From: Flavobacteriales bacterium UBA1494
GTDB taxonomy: Bacteria > Bacteroidota > Bacteroidia > Flavobacteriales_E > Vicingaceae
Length of the DNA stretch: 64,000 nt
Assembly (NCBI GenBank): GCA_905182175.1
Contig: CAJJAT010000018.1
Coordinates: 1-64,000 of the forward strand
Reading direction: 5' to 3'
Positions within the stretch are counted from its first letter, which is position 1, and every line of letters starts with the position of its first letter. The position numbers and the translations under genes were made by a program. The notes below the pieces were generated by a model. It searched no databases and had not been told where the DNA came from. It worked only from the letters and a program-made list of their open reading frames with translations. Below, in pieces: positions 45,872-55,037 of this stretch.

Positions 45872-47404
45872 ATGAAATATATCATCGCACTCTTAACCCT
45901 TGGACTAGCCAGCGCCAGTTTTGCTCAAAATTACTCAGACGCATTGCGGTTCTCTAGAACCGACATTGCTGGATCAGCAAGATACGTCGCAATGGGTGGT
46001 TCTTTCGGAGCATTAGGAGGGGAAATTTCAGGAATATCTGTAAATCCAGGAGGAATTGGAGTTTACCGAAACTCAGAATTTACTTTTACTGCAGGCTTTA
46101 ACAATTACGACGCTGAAACGAATTTTAGAGGTTCCAGCGCATCAGATGGACGCTTTAATTTAAATTTGCCAAACTTTGGGTATGTTGGTAATTATAAAAT
46201 TAATTCGAATGGTTGGAAAAGTTATTCTTTTGGAATACTGCACAACAGGTTAAGTCATTTTGGATCTGAACAGAGAGCGTTTGGGAATTCTAAAAATTCC
46301 ACATTTGTTGATGATTACGTAAACCAGCTTAACAATAAAAACGCTTCAGTTGCACAAGCTAGTGACTATGACAACTACCCGTTTGGCGCAGCACAAGCAT
46401 GGAATACAGTATTAATAGATACATTAACAAACCAATCAACAGGATTGGTTGATTATATCCCTTACATATTCCTATTTCAAGCAGATTCATCAATTACAGG
46501 AAGGTCCCCACGATCTGTCGAAAACATTGCACAATCAAGAACAATAGATACAAGAGGAAACCAAGCGGAAACTCAGTTTGTATTTGGTGGTAACTTTGAT
46601 GATAAGTTATACTTAGGAGCAAGTATTTCAATTCAAACTGTAAATTTTGAAAGAGAATCTAGCTTTAGTGAAGAGTACACATACGGACCGAACGCAACTG
46701 CACAAGATTCTCATTTGGTGGTCTCCTACCAAGAGAATACTCGATTAGTATCAGAAGGACGTGGAGTAAATCTAAAAATTGGTGCAATTTACAAAGTGAC
46801 AGAACAATTAAGAATTGGATTATCCGCCCAAACACCCACAGTCATGAGCTTTGATGAAGTCTTTATTGTAGATGCCCAATCTCAATTTGCCGACGGGTCT
46901 ACAAGAGATGCTGAATCTATTGAAGCTTCATTTGGCTACAGGTTAAGAACCCCTGCAAGAGTTAATGCAAGTTTAGCATATCTTTTTATGCAGCGAGCTG
47001 CACTTAATGTGGACTATGAATATGTTAACTACTCCACTTCTTTTTTTAACGATAGAAACGAATTCAACAATGATTACACACCTCAAAATAATGGAATAGA
47101 AGAGTTTTTAACCAGTGCTCATCATGTAAGAGTTGGTGCAGAGTGCAAAATCAATCCATTTGTAATTCGTGCAGGATACAATTACCAAGGGAACCCCTAC
47201 TCTGTTAACTTCACAGATGCCGATGAAAGCAGAAGCACGTATTCGATTGGAGGTGGTTTCAGAAACAAAAATTTTAATTTTGATGTAGCAATGAATTGGA
47301 GAAACGTTGCATTAACAGAGAAATTTTACGACTCTGCAGACCAAACAGCAACTATAGACGAAAGAGAAACAAATGTTGTTTTTACCTTCGGTTGGAGATG
47401 GTAA
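45872..47404 (+). CDS. Outer-membrane FadL/OMPP1/TodX-like transport protein
   Basis: This 510-aa protein has a signal peptide (IIALLTLGLASASFA) and the FadL-family N-terminus: YSDALRFSRTDIAGSARYVAMGGSFGALGGEISGISVNPGG. This conserved region enters the barrel. The rest is a beta-barrel with alternating patterns (LRIGLSAQTPTVMSF, NASLAYLFMQRAALNVDYEYVN) ending in an aromatic residue (VVFTFGWRW). Relatives import hydrophobic compounds passively across the outer membrane; the substrate here is unknown. It lies 11 bp after the Arg/Pro-rich lipoprotein and is followed by a terminator, so the two form a small envelope operon. Confidence 0.88.
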   Translation: MKYIIALLTLGLASASFAQNYSDALRFSRTDIAGSARYVAMGGSFGALGGEISGISVNPGGIGVYRNSEFTFTAGFNNYDAETNFRGSSASDGRFNLNLPNFGYVGNYKINSNGWKSYSFGILHNRLSHFGSEQRAFGNSKNSTFVDDYVNQLNNKNASVAQASDYDNYPFGAAQAWNTVLIDTLTNQSTGLVDYIPYIFLFQADSSITGRSPRSVENIAQSRTIDTRGNQAETQFVFGGNFDDKLYLGASISIQTVNFERESSFSEEYTYGPNATAQDSHLVVSYQENTRLVSEGRGVNLKIGAIYKVTEQLRIGLSAQTPTVMSFDEVFIVDAQSQFADGSTRDAESIEASFGYRLRTPARVNASLAYLFMQRAALNVDYEYVNYSTSFFNDRNEFNNDYTPQNNGIEEFLTSAHHVRVGAECKINPFVIRAGYNYQGNPYSVNFTDADESRSTYSIGGGFRNKNFNFDVAMNWRNVALTEKFYDSADQTATIDERETNVVFTFGWRW

Positions 47405-47432
47405 CGATCTCAAAAAATAATTAAATACAAGA

Positions 47433-47462
47433 AAAGGGGAAGCCAATTGACTTCCCCTTTTT
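47433..47462. terminator. Bidirectional intrinsic terminator
   Basis: AAAAGGGGAAG and CTTCCCCTTTTT form a stem around CCAATTGA, with an A-run and a T-run. It ends the lipoprotein/FadL-like operon on the plus strand and the minus-strand glucosaminidase transcript, whose stop is about 10 bases away. Confidence 0.85.
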
Positions 47463-47470
47463 GTATGCCA

Positions 47471-48430
47471 CTACTGATGCTTTACCTTTTGCAAATAGAT
47501 CTTATCGCCTTGCTTGGGTGAATCTCCGTCGTACAACCTATTTTTCTTTAATAATTTTCTCAACTTTATTCCGTACTGCTGAGATATATCCCACATGGTT
47601 TCCCCTGTCCTTGCGATGTGATACTCTTCTTGCGCTTTTCTTCTCTTGGGCTGAAGGAACAAAACTCCTGTGTCAAACAATTCTCTTTCCTTATTTAAAT
47701 CGTTGTATTTGTGCAGCTGCCAAACTCCCATGTTAAACTCTTCAGCAATTTTTTCAAAACTGTCTTCAGGTTTTACTTCTATGTACCGAATGTTGTTTTC
47801 ATGTAGCTTAGTTGGATGATTTCCCCTTTTCTTGGAGTTAGCAATGACTTTCGGTTCGTCAACCTCCCTTTTCTTTTCTTTTTTAGTTTTTTCCTTCTTT
47901 CCTTTCCCTACCTTTTCCGATTTGATTTTATCGAACTTGGCTAAATCATTTTCTTCGATAATCCGAATTAACAATTGCGGATACTTTGGATTTGTTGCAT
48001 ACCCTGCGGCTTTTAACCCTTTAGCCCAACCTTTATAATCTGTTATTTTAAGGTCGAATAAAGAGGCGTATCGCTTTCGATTTAAGAATTCAGAATGATC
48101 TGCGAACGATTCTAAAGCTGTTTTATATTTCCGAAAGCATTCATCTTTAGCATCGTCATCTTGTATAAAAGTTTCGCCAGTCCAACTGCTGTGGCACTTA
48201 ATTCCAAAATGATTGTTGGCGTACCTTGCTAATGGACTATTTCCATCTCCTGACTCTAAAATTCCTTGTGCCAAGGTAATGCTTGCAGGAACACCGCCAC
48301 GGTGCATCTCTTTAATCGCTTCATTTTTATACGTTTCTATATATTCTGAGCGTGTAATTCGTTTACTTGCAGGTTGTGCAAAAGCAGTTTGTATAAATAA
48401 TACACTTGTTACAAATAAAATTTTTCTCAT
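47471..48430 (-). CDS. Secreted N-acetylglucosaminidase with LysM repeats
   Basis: This 319-aa protein has a signal peptide ending TAFAQ. A glucosaminidase (GH73-type) domain (about 30-170) has AIKEMHRGGVPASITLAQGILESG, where the Glu in LAQGILES is the likely general acid, then YANNHFGIKCH and WAKGLKAAGYATNPKY. After a Lys-rich linker (about 175-205) two LysM modules bind peptidoglycan (about 210-260, YIEVKPEDSFEKIAEEFNM; about 270-315, YHIARTGETMWDISQQYGI). It trims peptidoglycan in the periplasm, as in FlgJ/Bax-like and AtlA-like proteins of Bacteroidota. It is monocistronic on the minus strand. Confidence 0.9.
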   Translation of the reverse strand: MRKILFVTSVLFIQTAFAQPASKRITRSEYIETYKNEAIKEMHRGGVPASITLAQGILESGDGNSPLARYANNHFGIKCHSSWTGETFIQDDDAKDECFRKYKTALESFADHSEFLNRKRYASLFDLKITDYKGWAKGLKAAGYATNPKYPQLLIRIIEENDLAKFDKIKSEKVGKGKKEKTKKEKKREVDEPKVIANSKKRGNHPTKLHENNIRYIEVKPEDSFEKIAEEFNMGVWQLHKYNDLNKERELFDTGVLFLQPKRRKAQEEYHIARTGETMWDISQQYGIKLRKLLKKNRLYDGDSPKQGDKIYLQKVKHQ

Positions 48431-48510
48431 TCTTCAAATTTATTGAGCATACCTCTGCTGGCACAACCGACAACGAAAAAGTATTAACAATGGTACTTTG
48501 ATGAAAAAGT

Positions 48511-49377
48511 CTAATTCCCTTGTAAGCCGCCTGTATGAATTGCCAATATTTTGTCACCTCTTTTGAAAGCGCTCTTCTGAATTAAGTCAAACAAGCCAAA
48601 CATCATTTTTGAAGTGTAGATTTTGTCAAGCTCAACTTTGTACTCTTTAAAAAATTGAGACATGAATGCCAACTGCTCTGGCTTTGTTTTTCCATATCCA
48701 CCAAAATGGTACTCTAGTTGCAATTGAACTTTGGCTAGTTGCGTCGAATCACAATATTGCTCCATTTCTTCCAAAATAAAGCTACCTCCTTTTAATGCCG
48801 GAAATACGATCAGCTTCTCGTTTTTCAATTGTCTACAAATACCTGAAGCAGTCGTTCCTGTGCCTGCAGATACAGCAATTGCATCAAACTGTAGGTTTAC
48901 CTCTTGAAGAATTTCCTCGCACCCTTGAACTCCAAGTTCACTCGCTCCGCCTTCAGGAATCAAATAAAATTCACCGAAGTGCTCTTCTAATTTGTGTTGA
49001 AAAGATTCTGTCGTTTTCAGCTTGTAGTCTGCTCTACTAACAAAATGCATGTGCATTCCATTTAGTTTGGCTTCAGACAGGGTTTTATTCTCAAAGCCTT
49101 CATCTCCTCGAATAACTCCTATCGTTTGAATGCCCAACAATTTGCCTACAGCAGCAGTTGCTGCAATATGGTTGGAGTAAGCACCACCAAACGTCAGCAA
49201 TTTATGATGCCCTCTATTTGTTGCCTCTTGAATATTATACTTGAGCTTCCTCCATTTATTCCCTGAAATTTCTGTGTGAATTAAATCATCTCGCTTTAGC
49301 CAAAGCTCAACTCCGTGATCATCTAAAAATTTAGATTTTAATTGTTGAACAGAACTTGGCAAATTAAAAAAATTCAT
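48511..49377 (-). CDS. PLP-dependent ACC deaminase / D-cysteine desulfhydrase-like enzyme
   Basis: The ATG at 49377 gives 288 aa; the frame is open three codons further. It is a fold-type II PLP enzyme: RDDLIHTEISGNKWRKLKYN, where Lys41 of GNKWRKL binds PLP, then FGGAYSNHIAATAAVG and AVSAGTGTTASGICR (phosphate-binding loop). The C-terminus has YTSKMMFGLFDLIQ and LAIHTGGLQG. The length and motifs agree with the 1-aminocyclopropane-1-carboxylate deaminase/D-cysteine desulfhydrase group; which substrate is used cannot be decided from sequence. Probably cytoplasmic. It starts 65 bp from the divergent DUF5522 gene. Confidence 0.85.
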   Translation of the reverse strand: MNFFNLPSSVQQLKSKFLDDHGVELWLKRDDLIHTEISGNKWRKLKYNIQEATNRGHHKLLTFGGAYSNHIAATAAVGKLLGIQTIGVIRGDEGFENKTLSEAKLNGMHMHFVSRADYKLKTTESFQHKLEEHFGEFYLIPEGGASELGVQGCEEILQEVNLQFDAIAVSAGTGTTASGICRQLKNEKLIVFPALKGGSFILEEMEQYCDSTQLAKVQLQLEYHFGGYGKTKPEQLAFMSQFFKEYKVELDKIYTSKMMFGLFDLIQKSAFKRGDKILAIHTGGLQGN

Positions 49378-49441
49378 ATTCAACAAAATTGATTAAAAAT
49401 GAACCAAATTGTACTTTTAGAGTTCCTTAATTTTACAATTT

Positions 49442-49615
49442 ATGGAAGGCTTTTCAATTTTAGATAAATACGACAAGGATGAATACTACGTGAACGAGGA
49501 TGGCTATGTTGTTTTTACTGAAAAACACCATCTTAAACGTGGCTATTGTTGCAAGAACGGTTGCAAACATTGTCCGTTCGGTTTTGATAAAAAGAAAGGA
49601 AGAATTATTAAGTAA
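49442..49615 (+). CDS. DUF5522-family mini-protein, 57 aa
   Basis: This is a short complete gene (ATG to TAA) with the strong conserved core YVVFTEKHHLKRGYCC, then KNGCKHCPFGF and a basic tail. The cysteine pattern CCxxxCxxC is the family's hallmark and suggests a zinc or iron-sulfur site. No function is known. It lies 50 bp upstream of hutU on the same strand, and the family is widely conserved as a small stand-alone protein in Bacteroidota as far as I recall. Automated predictors often miss it because of its size. Confidence 0.82.
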   Translation: MEGFSILDKYDKDEYYVNEDGYVVFTEKHHLKRGYCCKNGCKHCPFGFDKKKGRIIK

Positions 49616-49665
49616 TTTAATAAAATTCAAAGTACTATTAAGATCAATATTTAGATTATACAGTT

Positions 49666-51669
49666 ATGGAAAAAATAGCACTCTCTTTTAAAGCAGAAAT
49701 TTTACAAGGAATTCCTAAAGATTTACCTGCTGCTAAAACATATGATTCGGAAATAAATCATGCCCCAGTTCGTAAGCAAATACTTACAGCCGAAGAAAAG
49801 AAGTTGGCCTTAAGAAACGCCCTTCGTTACTTTGATAAAAAACACCATTCTGTTTTAGCCAAGGAGTTTTCAAAAGAACTACAAGATTACGGTAGAGTTT
49901 ACATGCACCGCTTTCGTCCGGATTACGAAATAAAAGCGAAGCACATTGAGGAATTTCCACATCAATCTGAACAAGCAGCTGGCATTATGTTAATGCTTTC
50001 AAATAATCTAGATCATGCTGTTGCTCAGCACCCTCATGAATTAATAACATACGGGGGTAACGGTGCTGTTTTCCAAAATTGGGCGCAGTATCTTCTGTGC
50101 ATGCAGTATTTAGCAACCATGAATGATCAACAAACTCTGGTCATGTATTCTGGTCATTCAATGGGTCTATTCCCTTCGCACAAGGATGCTCCAAGAGTTG
50201 TGGTTACCAATGGAATGATGATACCTAATTATTCTAAACCCGATGATTGGGAGAAATTTAACGCTATGGGCGTAACTCAATACGGTCAGATGACTGCCGG
50301 CTCGTTTATGTACATAGGTCCTCAGGGAATTGTTCATGGAACTACCATTACTCTGTTGAACGCCGGTAGAATGATTTCTGATGAAGGTTTAGGCGGCAAA
50401 TTATTTATTACAGCAGGCCTAGGCGGAATGTCAGGAGCTCAACCAAAAGCGGCAAAAATTGCAGGAGCAGTTAGCATTACAGCTGAGATCAATGCGAAAG
50501 CCACCTACACCAGACATTCACAAGGTTGGGTAGATGAAGTCTATACAGATTTAGATGAATTGCTTTCTAGAACAAAGCAAGCTCAAAATAACAAGGAGGC
50601 TGTTTCTTTAGTTTACCAAGGAAACATCGTTGAGCTTTGGGAGAAATTAGTAGAAGAGGATTTTCCTGTTGATTTGGGTTCTGACCAAACGTCACTTCAC
50701 AACCCTTGGGCAGGAGGATATTATCCGCTAGGATATACATTAGAAGAAGCCAACGAAATGATGGCAAAAGAACCTCTTAAATTCAAGAAGGAAGTTCAAA
50801 AGACATTAAAACGGCATGTTATTGCGATCAATACACTAAGTGCAAACGGAATGTACTTCTTCGACTATGGTAATGCGTTTTTGTTAGAGTCTAGCAGAGC
50901 TGGAGCTGACATTATGGAAGGTTTAAATTTCAAATACCCATCTTATGTTCAAGATATTATGGGACCCATGTGTTTCGATTTTGGATTTGGCCCATTCAGA
51001 TGGGTATGCGCCTCTAATGACCCAAAAGATCTTCAAATTACAGACAGAATTGCAGGAGATGTTTTAGAAGAAATGGCAAAAGAAGCACCAAAAGAAATTA
51101 AACAACAAATTGAAGATAACTTGAAGTGGATTAGAGCTGCTGACGAAAACAAATTGGTTGTTGGTTCACAAGCAAGAATTTTATATGCGGATGCTGAAGG
51201 AAGAATGAGAATTGCAAAAGCGTTCAATAACGCTGTAAAATCAGGTGAGCTCTCTGCTTCTATTATTTTAGGAAGAGATCATCACGATGTTTCAGGAACA
51301 GATTCTCCTTACAGAGAAACTTCAAACATTTATGATGGTTCACAATTTACAGCAGACATGGCTATTCAAAATGTTATTGGAGATTCATTTAGGGGAGCAA
51401 CATGGGTTTCTATCCACAACGGAGGTGGCGTTGGTTGGGGTGAAGTAGTAAATGGAGGCTTCGGAATGTTAATAGACGGAAGTTCAGATTCTGAAAGAAG
51501 GCTTACTTCAATGCTGCATTGGGATGTTAACAACGGAATTGCGCGAAGAAATTGGGCAAGAAACGAAGGTGCTACCTACGCTATTAAAAGAGCAATGGAA
51601 ATGGAACCCAACTTAAAAGTTACTATCCCTAATTTAGTAGACGATGCTGATTTGGAAGACCTGCTATAA
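49666..51669 (+). CDS. hutU: Urocanate hydratase
   Basis: This 667-aa enzyme adds water to urocanate in histidine breakdown, using tightly bound NAD+. Conserved patterns include TYGGNGAVFQNWAQY, MYSGHSMGLFPSHKDAPR, GPQGIVHGTT, the NAD region LFITAGLGGMSGAQPKA, and WVSIHNGGGVGWGEVVNGGFG near the C-terminus. The active-site Cys neighbourhood is likely PMCFDFGFGPFRWVC. The length is that of the longer Bacteroidota form (proteobacterial HutU is about 560 aa). No hutH, hutI or hutG is present in this window, so the pathway genes are scattered. Confidence 0.95.
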   Translation: MEKIALSFKAEILQGIPKDLPAAKTYDSEINHAPVRKQILTAEEKKLALRNALRYFDKKHHSVLAKEFSKELQDYGRVYMHRFRPDYEIKAKHIEEFPHQSEQAAGIMLMLSNNLDHAVAQHPHELITYGGNGAVFQNWAQYLLCMQYLATMNDQQTLVMYSGHSMGLFPSHKDAPRVVVTNGMMIPNYSKPDDWEKFNAMGVTQYGQMTAGSFMYIGPQGIVHGTTITLLNAGRMISDEGLGGKLFITAGLGGMSGAQPKAAKIAGAVSITAEINAKATYTRHSQGWVDEVYTDLDELLSRTKQAQNNKEAVSLVYQGNIVELWEKLVEEDFPVDLGSDQTSLHNPWAGGYYPLGYTLEEANEMMAKEPLKFKKEVQKTLKRHVIAINTLSANGMYFFDYGNAFLLESSRAGADIMEGLNFKYPSYVQDIMGPMCFDFGFGPFRWVCASNDPKDLQITDRIAGDVLEEMAKEAPKEIKQQIEDNLKWIRAADENKLVVGSQARILYADAEGRMRIAKAFNNAVKSGELSASIILGRDHHDVSGTDSPYRETSNIYDGSQFTADMAIQNVIGDSFRGATWVSIHNGGGVGWGEVVNGGFGMLIDGSSDSERRLTSMLHWDVNNGIARRNWARNEGATYAIKRAMEMEPNLKVTIPNLVDDADLEDLL

Positions 51670-51870
51670 GCGAATAAGGCACAAAAAAGACGAATTAGAA
51701 ACAGCATTGAGTAGGTTTTAGAATATTCATATACATTCTAAATACTTATGTAGTCCCCTATTTTAACGATCAAGGAATGACCACAGAATCTACTTTATGC
51801 ATGATTCCCATTTGCATAGCAGACAGTTATTAATTTAGTAGATTTAAAGAGCGACGAATAGAAAATGCCA

Positions 51871-51915
51871 ATTTAGACATTTGTCTTAATTTATGAGATA
51901 AAAGTCGTACATTTG
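51871..51915 (+). promoter_or_regulatory. Promoter and candidate operator of the Xre/RES operon
   Basis: TACATTTG at 51908-51915 matches the -7 consensus TAnnTTTG and lies 17 bases before the antitoxin ATG. The upstream palindrome AGACA-TT-TGTCT (51875-51886) is flanked by further matching bases and covers the TTG at 51881-51883 that may serve as -33 element. An antitoxin bound there would block its own promoter, as is usual for toxin-antitoxin operons. Confidence 0.5.
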
Positions 51916-51931
51916 AGGTAAACTAAATGGT

Positions 51932-52435
51932 ATGGTTTATAAAGCGAATGACATAAAATTACTTGCAGTGCAGGAATCAATCTTAGCATATGCAAAAACT
52001 ATTTCTACTGCAGGAGCTCAAGCCAATCAACTACATTATATAAGAAGCGATTTTTTCCAAAACAAGCTTTTGGTAATTCAATTCATTCAAACAGGGCTGC
52101 CATTTGATTTATTTGAAAAAATAAAGGCGATTACTCCTTTTTCAGAAGAAGACTGGGCAAACTACCTCAACCTTTCAGTAAAAACCCTGCAACGAAACAA
52201 AAAGGAAGTAGACTTCGTATTTAAACCAATCCATTCCGAAAAAATAATAGAACTTGCCGAAATAGCTTATTTTGGCCATGAAATATTTGATACCAAAGAA
52301 AAATTTTATAGTTGGTTATTTTCTAATAACTATTCTTTAGGTAATCAACTACCAAGCTCACTTTTACAAAACTCATACGGCAAAGAAATGGTGATGGCGG
52401 AGCTAAACAGGATTGATCATGGAATTTTTGTATAA
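51932..52435 (+). CDS. Xre/MbcA/ParS-type antitoxin (DUF2384 family)
   Basis: This 167-aa protein has a DNA-binding part (about 65-100) with PFSEEDWANYLNLSVKTLQRNKKE, the helix-turn-helix of the DUF2384 antitoxins. It has a C-terminal toxin-binding region (about 105-167) with IIELAEIAYFGHEIFDTKEKF and LGNQLPSSLLQNSYGKEMVMAELNRIDHGIFV, the typical antitoxin tail. It should neutralise the RES toxin encoded next and repress the operon. Its stop and the toxin start overlap as TAATG, a strong coupling signal. The gene is intact. Confidence 0.88.
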   Translation: MVYKANDIKLLAVQESILAYAKTISTAGAQANQLHYIRSDFFQNKLLVIQFIQTGLPFDLFEKIKAITPFSEEDWANYLNLSVKTLQRNKKEVDFVFKPIHSEKIIELAEIAYFGHEIFDTKEKFYSWLFSNNYSLGNQLPSSLLQNSYGKEMVMAELNRIDHGIFV

Positions 52436-52896
52436 TGACGCTGTTTCGATTAACTAGACTGAAATACGCAGGCAAATTAAGCGGTTATGGAGCATCGCTT
52501 TATGGTAATCGATGGAATTCCAAAGGTGTTGAAATGTTATACACTGCAGAAAGTAGATCATTAGCAATGGCCGAAGTTATGGTTCACCTGACATTAGCCA
52601 GCCTACCAAGTGATTTTATGATGGTTGAGATCGAGGTTCCAAACGAAGTGACTTACGCTGTACTTAAGCCATCCGAACTTAACGAGAATTGGAACGCAAA
52701 CCCATTTGTTTCTTCCACACAGAAAACAGGAGATGCCTTTATTCATTCAGGAAAACCCTGCTTGTTAAAAGTTCCATCTGCAGTTGTTCAAGGAGATTCC
52801 AATTATCTTATTAATCCATATCATATACAATTCAAACTCATTAAAATTGCTGCTTCAAGTAATTTCCCTTTAGATCACAGAATTTTTAAAACGTAA
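52435..52896 (+). CDS. RES-domain toxin (NAD+-degrading)
   Basis: This 153-aa protein carries the RES fold signature: Arg in FRLTRLKYAGKLSGYGASLYGNRWN, Glu in SLAMAEVMVHL, and Ser in the C-terminal part (KVPSAVVQGDSNYLINPYH). Characterised members of this family (MbcT, Res) consume NAD+ by phosphorolysis or hydrolysis and stop growth until the antitoxin is present. The pair with the upstream Xre gene is textbook. Its stop TAA in turn shares its last base with the next start (TAATG at 52894-52898), tying a pseudouridine synthase to the module. Confidence 0.88.
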   Translation: MTLFRLTRLKYAGKLSGYGASLYGNRWNSKGVEMLYTAESRSLAMAEVMVHLTLASLPSDFMMVEIEVPNEVTYAVLKPSELNENWNANPFVSSTQKTGDAFIHSGKPCLLKVPSAVVQGDSNYLINPYHIQFKLIKIAASSNFPLDHRIFKT

Positions 52897-53465
52897 TGCA
52901 CGCTCACTTCCTTATTCATAAGCCATATGGATACCTCAGCCAGTTTGTAAACAATGGTCCAAAGCAAGGCAAAAAGAAACTGCTTGGCGAATTGTATGAT
53001 TTCCCAGAAGAAACAATGGCTATTGGTAGATTAGATGAACCGTCAGAAGGATTATTATTATTGACTACTGACGGTATGATGAGCGAAGTTGTGCGAGGGA
53101 AAAAAGTAGAAAAAGAGTATTTTGCTCAAGTAGACGGTTTAATTGATGATGAAGCGATTCGTCTATTGGAAAAGGGAATTGAGATTGGTTTTCATGGAAA
53201 AAAATACACTACCAAACCTTGTGCCATCTCCAGTATTGAAGATCCTAATTTTCCTGACCGAACTAAAAAAATTCGTGACCCAAAACATGGTCCCACCTCG
53301 TGGGTTTCAATTACGCTTAAAGAAGGTAAATTCCGCCAAGTAAGAAAAATGACAGCAGCTTGTGGCTTTCCGACCCTGCGATTAGTTCGAGTAAGAATTG
53401 GCAACTATAGAATGGGTGCTTTTAATGCAGGAGAAGTTATTCCATTAGAAAATATAGAAGTTTAA
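52896..53465 (+). CDS. RsuA/RluB/RluE-type rRNA pseudouridine synthase
   Basis: This 189-aa protein has only the catalytic domain, lacking the S4 RNA-binding domain, which matches RluE-type enzymes. The catalytic Asp lies in [19 protein letters not shown], and [38 protein letters not shown] follow. It isomerises a uridine in 23S or 16S rRNA; the exact site cannot be inferred. Its start overlaps the RES stop by one base, so it is the third gene of the toxin-antitoxin operon, and its end overlaps the convergent photolyase by 4 bp. Confidence 0.88.
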   Translation: MHAHFLIHKPYGYLSQFVNNGPKQGKKKLLGELYDFPEETMAIGRLDEPSEGLLLLTTDGMMSEVVRGKKVEKEYFAQVDGLIDDEAIRLLEKGIEIGFHGKKYTTKPCAISSIEDPNFPDRTKKIRDPKHGPTSWVSITLKEGKFRQVRKMTAACGFPTLRLVRVRIGNYRMGAFNAGEVIPLENIEV

Positions 53466-54943
53466 TTTCTGCGATTTCTGCGATCAAAAGCCGTATTTCG
53501 GGTGTGTGTTTGAATTAACCTTGTTTGCTCTTCTTTAACTTTTGGGTGCTTTCTGTGTCCCCAAATTTTATCTCTGGCTATTTTAGATGCTTTCGTAAAA
53601 TCTATGATTGGCATCGGGTAATTCTCTCCTAAAACGAAACTATATAGTTGCTGCTCCATAGGTGTGAGACTCCAAGGCTCGTGAATAAATTCAGATTGTA
53701 AATCCCTCAATTCTGGAACCCATTTTTTAATAAATACCCCGTCTTCATCATTATCTTTAGATTGCTTCACGGGATTATACATTCGGATTGTATTTATACC
53801 TGTTGTACCTGCTTGCATTTGAATTTGGGGATAATGAATTCCGGGCTCGTAGTCTAAGAAATTTCTTCCCAAATGAGAAGTAATCAAGCGCCAATCTAAG
53901 TCCAAATGCAGACAAGCAAAAGAAACTAACATAGCTCTCATTCTAAAATTAATCCAACCAGTGCTGATTAGCGCACGCATGTTTGCGTCAATCATTGGGA
54001 AACCGGTTCTTCCCTCTTTCCAAGCTGCTAATTTTTCAGGATCATTCTCTCTCTCCAGTAATTCATATCCTCTATTAATGCATTTTTTTTCATAAGCCAC
54101 TTCCACTTCGAACTTTTGAATAAAGTGACAGTGCCACTTCAAACGCATCATCATATTTTCAAAACTGCGAGAATATTTTTTTCTGTTCGGATGAAAGTGA
54201 ACATAATGCAGTACCTGCTTCACACTAAGGTTGCCCCAAGTAAGGTAGGGTGAAATTCTGCTACATGACTTTCTGCTTAATAAAGGTTTAGAGATGTGGT
54301 TGCTATAATTCTTGCCCCTGTCTTCACAAAAAGACTGCAAGTATTTCCACGCATTTTTTTCGCCTGCTGGTTGAAAACGACTCGGTAGAACTTGTATTTG
54401 TTGCTCCAACTTTTGCTTTAGTGGAAAGTTATTTTGAAAGACTAGATTCTCCTTTTTCTTGTATTTATTTTCAATTGGCTCGGCGCTCATTGTTTCATCC
54501 CATTGCTTGTCCCAACCATTTCTATTTTTGATGCCCCGAACAATTGCATCACGCTGAAATTCTCGCCAGAAAACATGCTTAGAGTCGAATAGTTTTTTTA
54601 TTGCTCTATCACGATTCCAAGTCACTTGGACTCCGCTTTCCTGGTAACTGAATACATTTTTGACTTCAAATTGATCTAAAATACTTTTGAATCCGTCAAC
54701 CGCGTTGCAGTGCATAACGGTTACCTGTTGATTGAACGACTGCATGTTTTCATTCATATCTTGAATACTACCGTATACAAATTGCAAGTGCCTTTCTGAA
54801 GTTGCGGAATGAGCCAATAAATCAGGTTCAAAAAAATAAACTATCATGTACTCGATACCGCTATTTTCCGCAGCATGGAAAGAGGCGTGATCTCTCAATC
54901 TTAAATCCTTCTTTAACCAAACTACATTAATTTGCTGCACCAT
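53462..54943 (-). CDS. Cryptochrome/deoxyribodipyrimidine photolyase family protein
   Basis: The ATG at 54943 gives 493 aa. An N-terminal alpha/beta domain for the antenna cofactor ([19 protein letters not shown]) precedes the C-terminal FAD domain with [18 protein letters not shown]. The segment after it, [21 protein letters not shown], has Asn-Phe where classical CPD photolyases have His-Asn-Arg. [24 protein letters not shown] replaces the usual NNGGWQW tract. I recall a cyanobacterial and Bacteroidota subgroup with this pattern. Repair activity is therefore plausible but not certain; a blue-light sensor or a (6-4)-like role is an alternative. The gene is tail-to-tail with the pseudouridine synthase (4-bp overlap). 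Confidence 0.85.
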   Translation of the reverse strand: MVQQINVVWLKKDLRLRDHASFHAAENSGIEYMIVYFFEPDLLAHSATSERHLQFVYGSIQDMNENMQSFNQQVTVMHCNAVDGFKSILDQFEVKNVFSYQESGVQVTWNRDRAIKKLFDSKHVFWREFQRDAIVRGIKNRNGWDKQWDETMSAEPIENKYKKKENLVFQNNFPLKQKLEQQIQVLPSRFQPAGEKNAWKYLQSFCEDRGKNYSNHISKPLLSRKSCSRISPYLTWGNLSVKQVLHYVHFHPNRKKYSRSFENMMMRLKWHCHFIQKFEVEVAYEKKCINRGYELLERENDPEKLAAWKEGRTGFPMIDANMRALISTGWINFRMRAMLVSFACLHLDLDWRLITSHLGRNFLDYEPGIHYPQIQMQAGTTGINTIRMYNPVKQSKDNDEDGVFIKKWVPELRDLQSEFIHEPWSLTPMEQQLYSFVLGENYPMPIIDFTKASKIARDKIWGHRKHPKVKEEQTRLIQTHTRNTAFDRRNRRN

Positions 54944-54987
54944 CTTCTTAAACAAAACCGGAATTTAAATAAAAAGTTTCATCTCTG

Positions 54988-55032
54988 TTGCAATCAAATA
55001 TTATTTCTACATTTGTAAGTGATTACTCACTT
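54988..55032 (+). promoter_or_regulatory. Promoter and TetR operator for the TetR-SDR-MBL operon
   Basis: TTG (54988-54990), then 17 bases and TACATTTG (55008-55015), is a close match to the Bacteroidota promoter. Directly after it lies a perfect 16-bp palindrome AAGTGA-TTAC-TCACTT (55017-55032) that covers the expected transcription start. The gene starts at 55038. The layout is that of an autorepressed TetR-family promoter. Confidence 0.75.
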
Positions 55033-55037
55033 TTTTA

